Below, one piece after another: positions 63,749 through 64,000 of a stretch of 64,000 nucleotides of DNA; position 1 is the stretch's first letter; every line of letters starts with the position of its first letter. Under the pieces are notes generated by a model. The model saw only the letters and a list, made by a program, of their open reading frames with translations, had not been told where the DNA came from and searched no databases. The DNA comes from Acanthaster planci (Eukaryota > Echinodermata > Asteroidea > Valvatida > Acanthasteridae). A program made the position numbers and the translations under genes. Location: the NCBI RefSeq assembly GCF_001949145.1, contig NW_019091449.1:812689-876688 (forward strand), read 5' to 3'.

Positions 63749-64000
63749 CGCGTCGCCGCCCCGGTAGCACCGCCTCTCTCCTCCGAGAAGACAGAACGGT
63801 CTCATCTCTGGGAAGGTGGCCGTTGAGGCCTCGTCTGAGACAAACTGCACATGAGTGACCACGGATTCACAGCGGGAAGCTCTCTGTAATCGACTCGACT
63901 GTTTAGAGAAAACTGACACTTCCCACCACGATCTCACGTTCGCAAATTCGCGTCGCCTTGTTACCTCAGATCTCCATGCGTACAACACTTGAAAACGCGA
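63660..64000 (-). promoter_or_regulatory. CSPG4: CpG-rich 5' region of the CSPG4-like gene
   Basis: GC and CpG content jump here (CCACCGCGGC, GGCCATCGCGTCGCCGCCCCGG, TTCGCGTCGCC) compared with the AT-rich intron. That is what one expects around a first exon and transcription start. No TATA box was chosen, and the start site may lie beyond the right edge. Confidence 0.45.
63682..63748 (-). CDS. CSPG4: CSPG4-like exon 1: signal peptide
   Basis: The exon encodes MAGVVLVAAVVQLMLATSGV then VA plus one base, followed by donor GTACGG. The hydrophobic run with a small-residue end (SGVVA) is a signal peptide. Joined to exon 2 the mature N-terminus reads V-SFYGTSH, matching the SFFG-type start of vertebrate NG2 just after its signal peptide. 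A second in-frame ATG at 63805 (MRPFCLLGG...) would add 19 residues. I prefer 63748 because the hydrophobic core starts there and it has G at -3 and +4. The frame stays open to the window edge. Confidence 0.8.

Noticed and set aside
1-64000. CRISPR arrays, operons, prophage or bacterial genes
   Set aside because: No repeat-spacer pattern, ribosome-binding sites or dense co-directional genes; the split genes and 36-kb intron show animal DNA.

Overview
This is eukaryotic, most likely invertebrate-deuterostome DNA. The evidence is split genes with GT-AG introns, a 36-kb intron, an AT-rich background, and hundreds of scattered TACATGTA / CCGGTAC palindromic words. That word is common, as far as I recall, in sea-star, other echinoderm and amphioxus genomes. 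The closest recognisable protein is vertebrate CSPG4/NG2. I favour an echinoderm such as a sea star but cannot exclude amphioxus or a hemichordate. There is no prokaryotic or viral gene content.

Two genes are well supported, both transcribed right to left (minus strand). (1) Positions 13,341 down to 969 hold 13 phase-consistent exons. They encode the first 503 residues of an unconventional myosin motor with P-loop, switch I and switch II intact, and the gene continues past the left edge. The motor resembles class III myosins, but the protein starts only about 40 residues before the motor, so it lacks the N-terminal kinase typical of that class. (2) Positions 63,748 down to 19,740 hold a three-exon gene for a 2,435-residue CSPG4/NG2-like transmembrane proteoglycan core protein. 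Its order is signal peptide (exon 1), two laminin-G domains, a small cysteine cluster, 15 CSPG repeats, one membrane span and a cytoplasmic tail ending in the PDZ ligand QYWV. The two genes lie head-to-tail: about 6.4 kb separates the CSPG4 stop from the myosin start. Part of that is probably a long U-rich CSPG4 3' UTR.

Intron 1 of the CSPG4 gene (27,363-63,681) is mostly TACATGTA-rich noncoding DNA with simple repeats, mobile-element remnants and one 370-bp assembly gap (29,959-30,328). It also holds a few short, same-strand, coding-looking segments with good splice sites (34,079-34,111; 30,765-30,850; from 30,627 down). These do not fit CSPG4 and may be exons of an unrecognised nested gene. 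One of their 3' splice sites abuts a 21-bp minisatellite that repeats the splice-site sequence four times.

Mobile and repeated DNA includes an inverted pair of tRNA-derived elements (112-403), a 158-bp tandem duplication (1,274-1,585), a TTAA-flanked piggyBac-type miniature element (4,344-4,566), a 109-bp insertion with a perfect 8-bp target duplication of hAT type (37,733-37,857), a probable LINE 3' end (about 44,590-44,955) and a dispersed repeat seen near 1.7 kb and 61 kb. I found no exciting new multi-gene system. The most unusual items are the kinase-less class III-like myosin, the minisatellite/splice-site fusion with its candidate nested exons, and the small transposon footprints.
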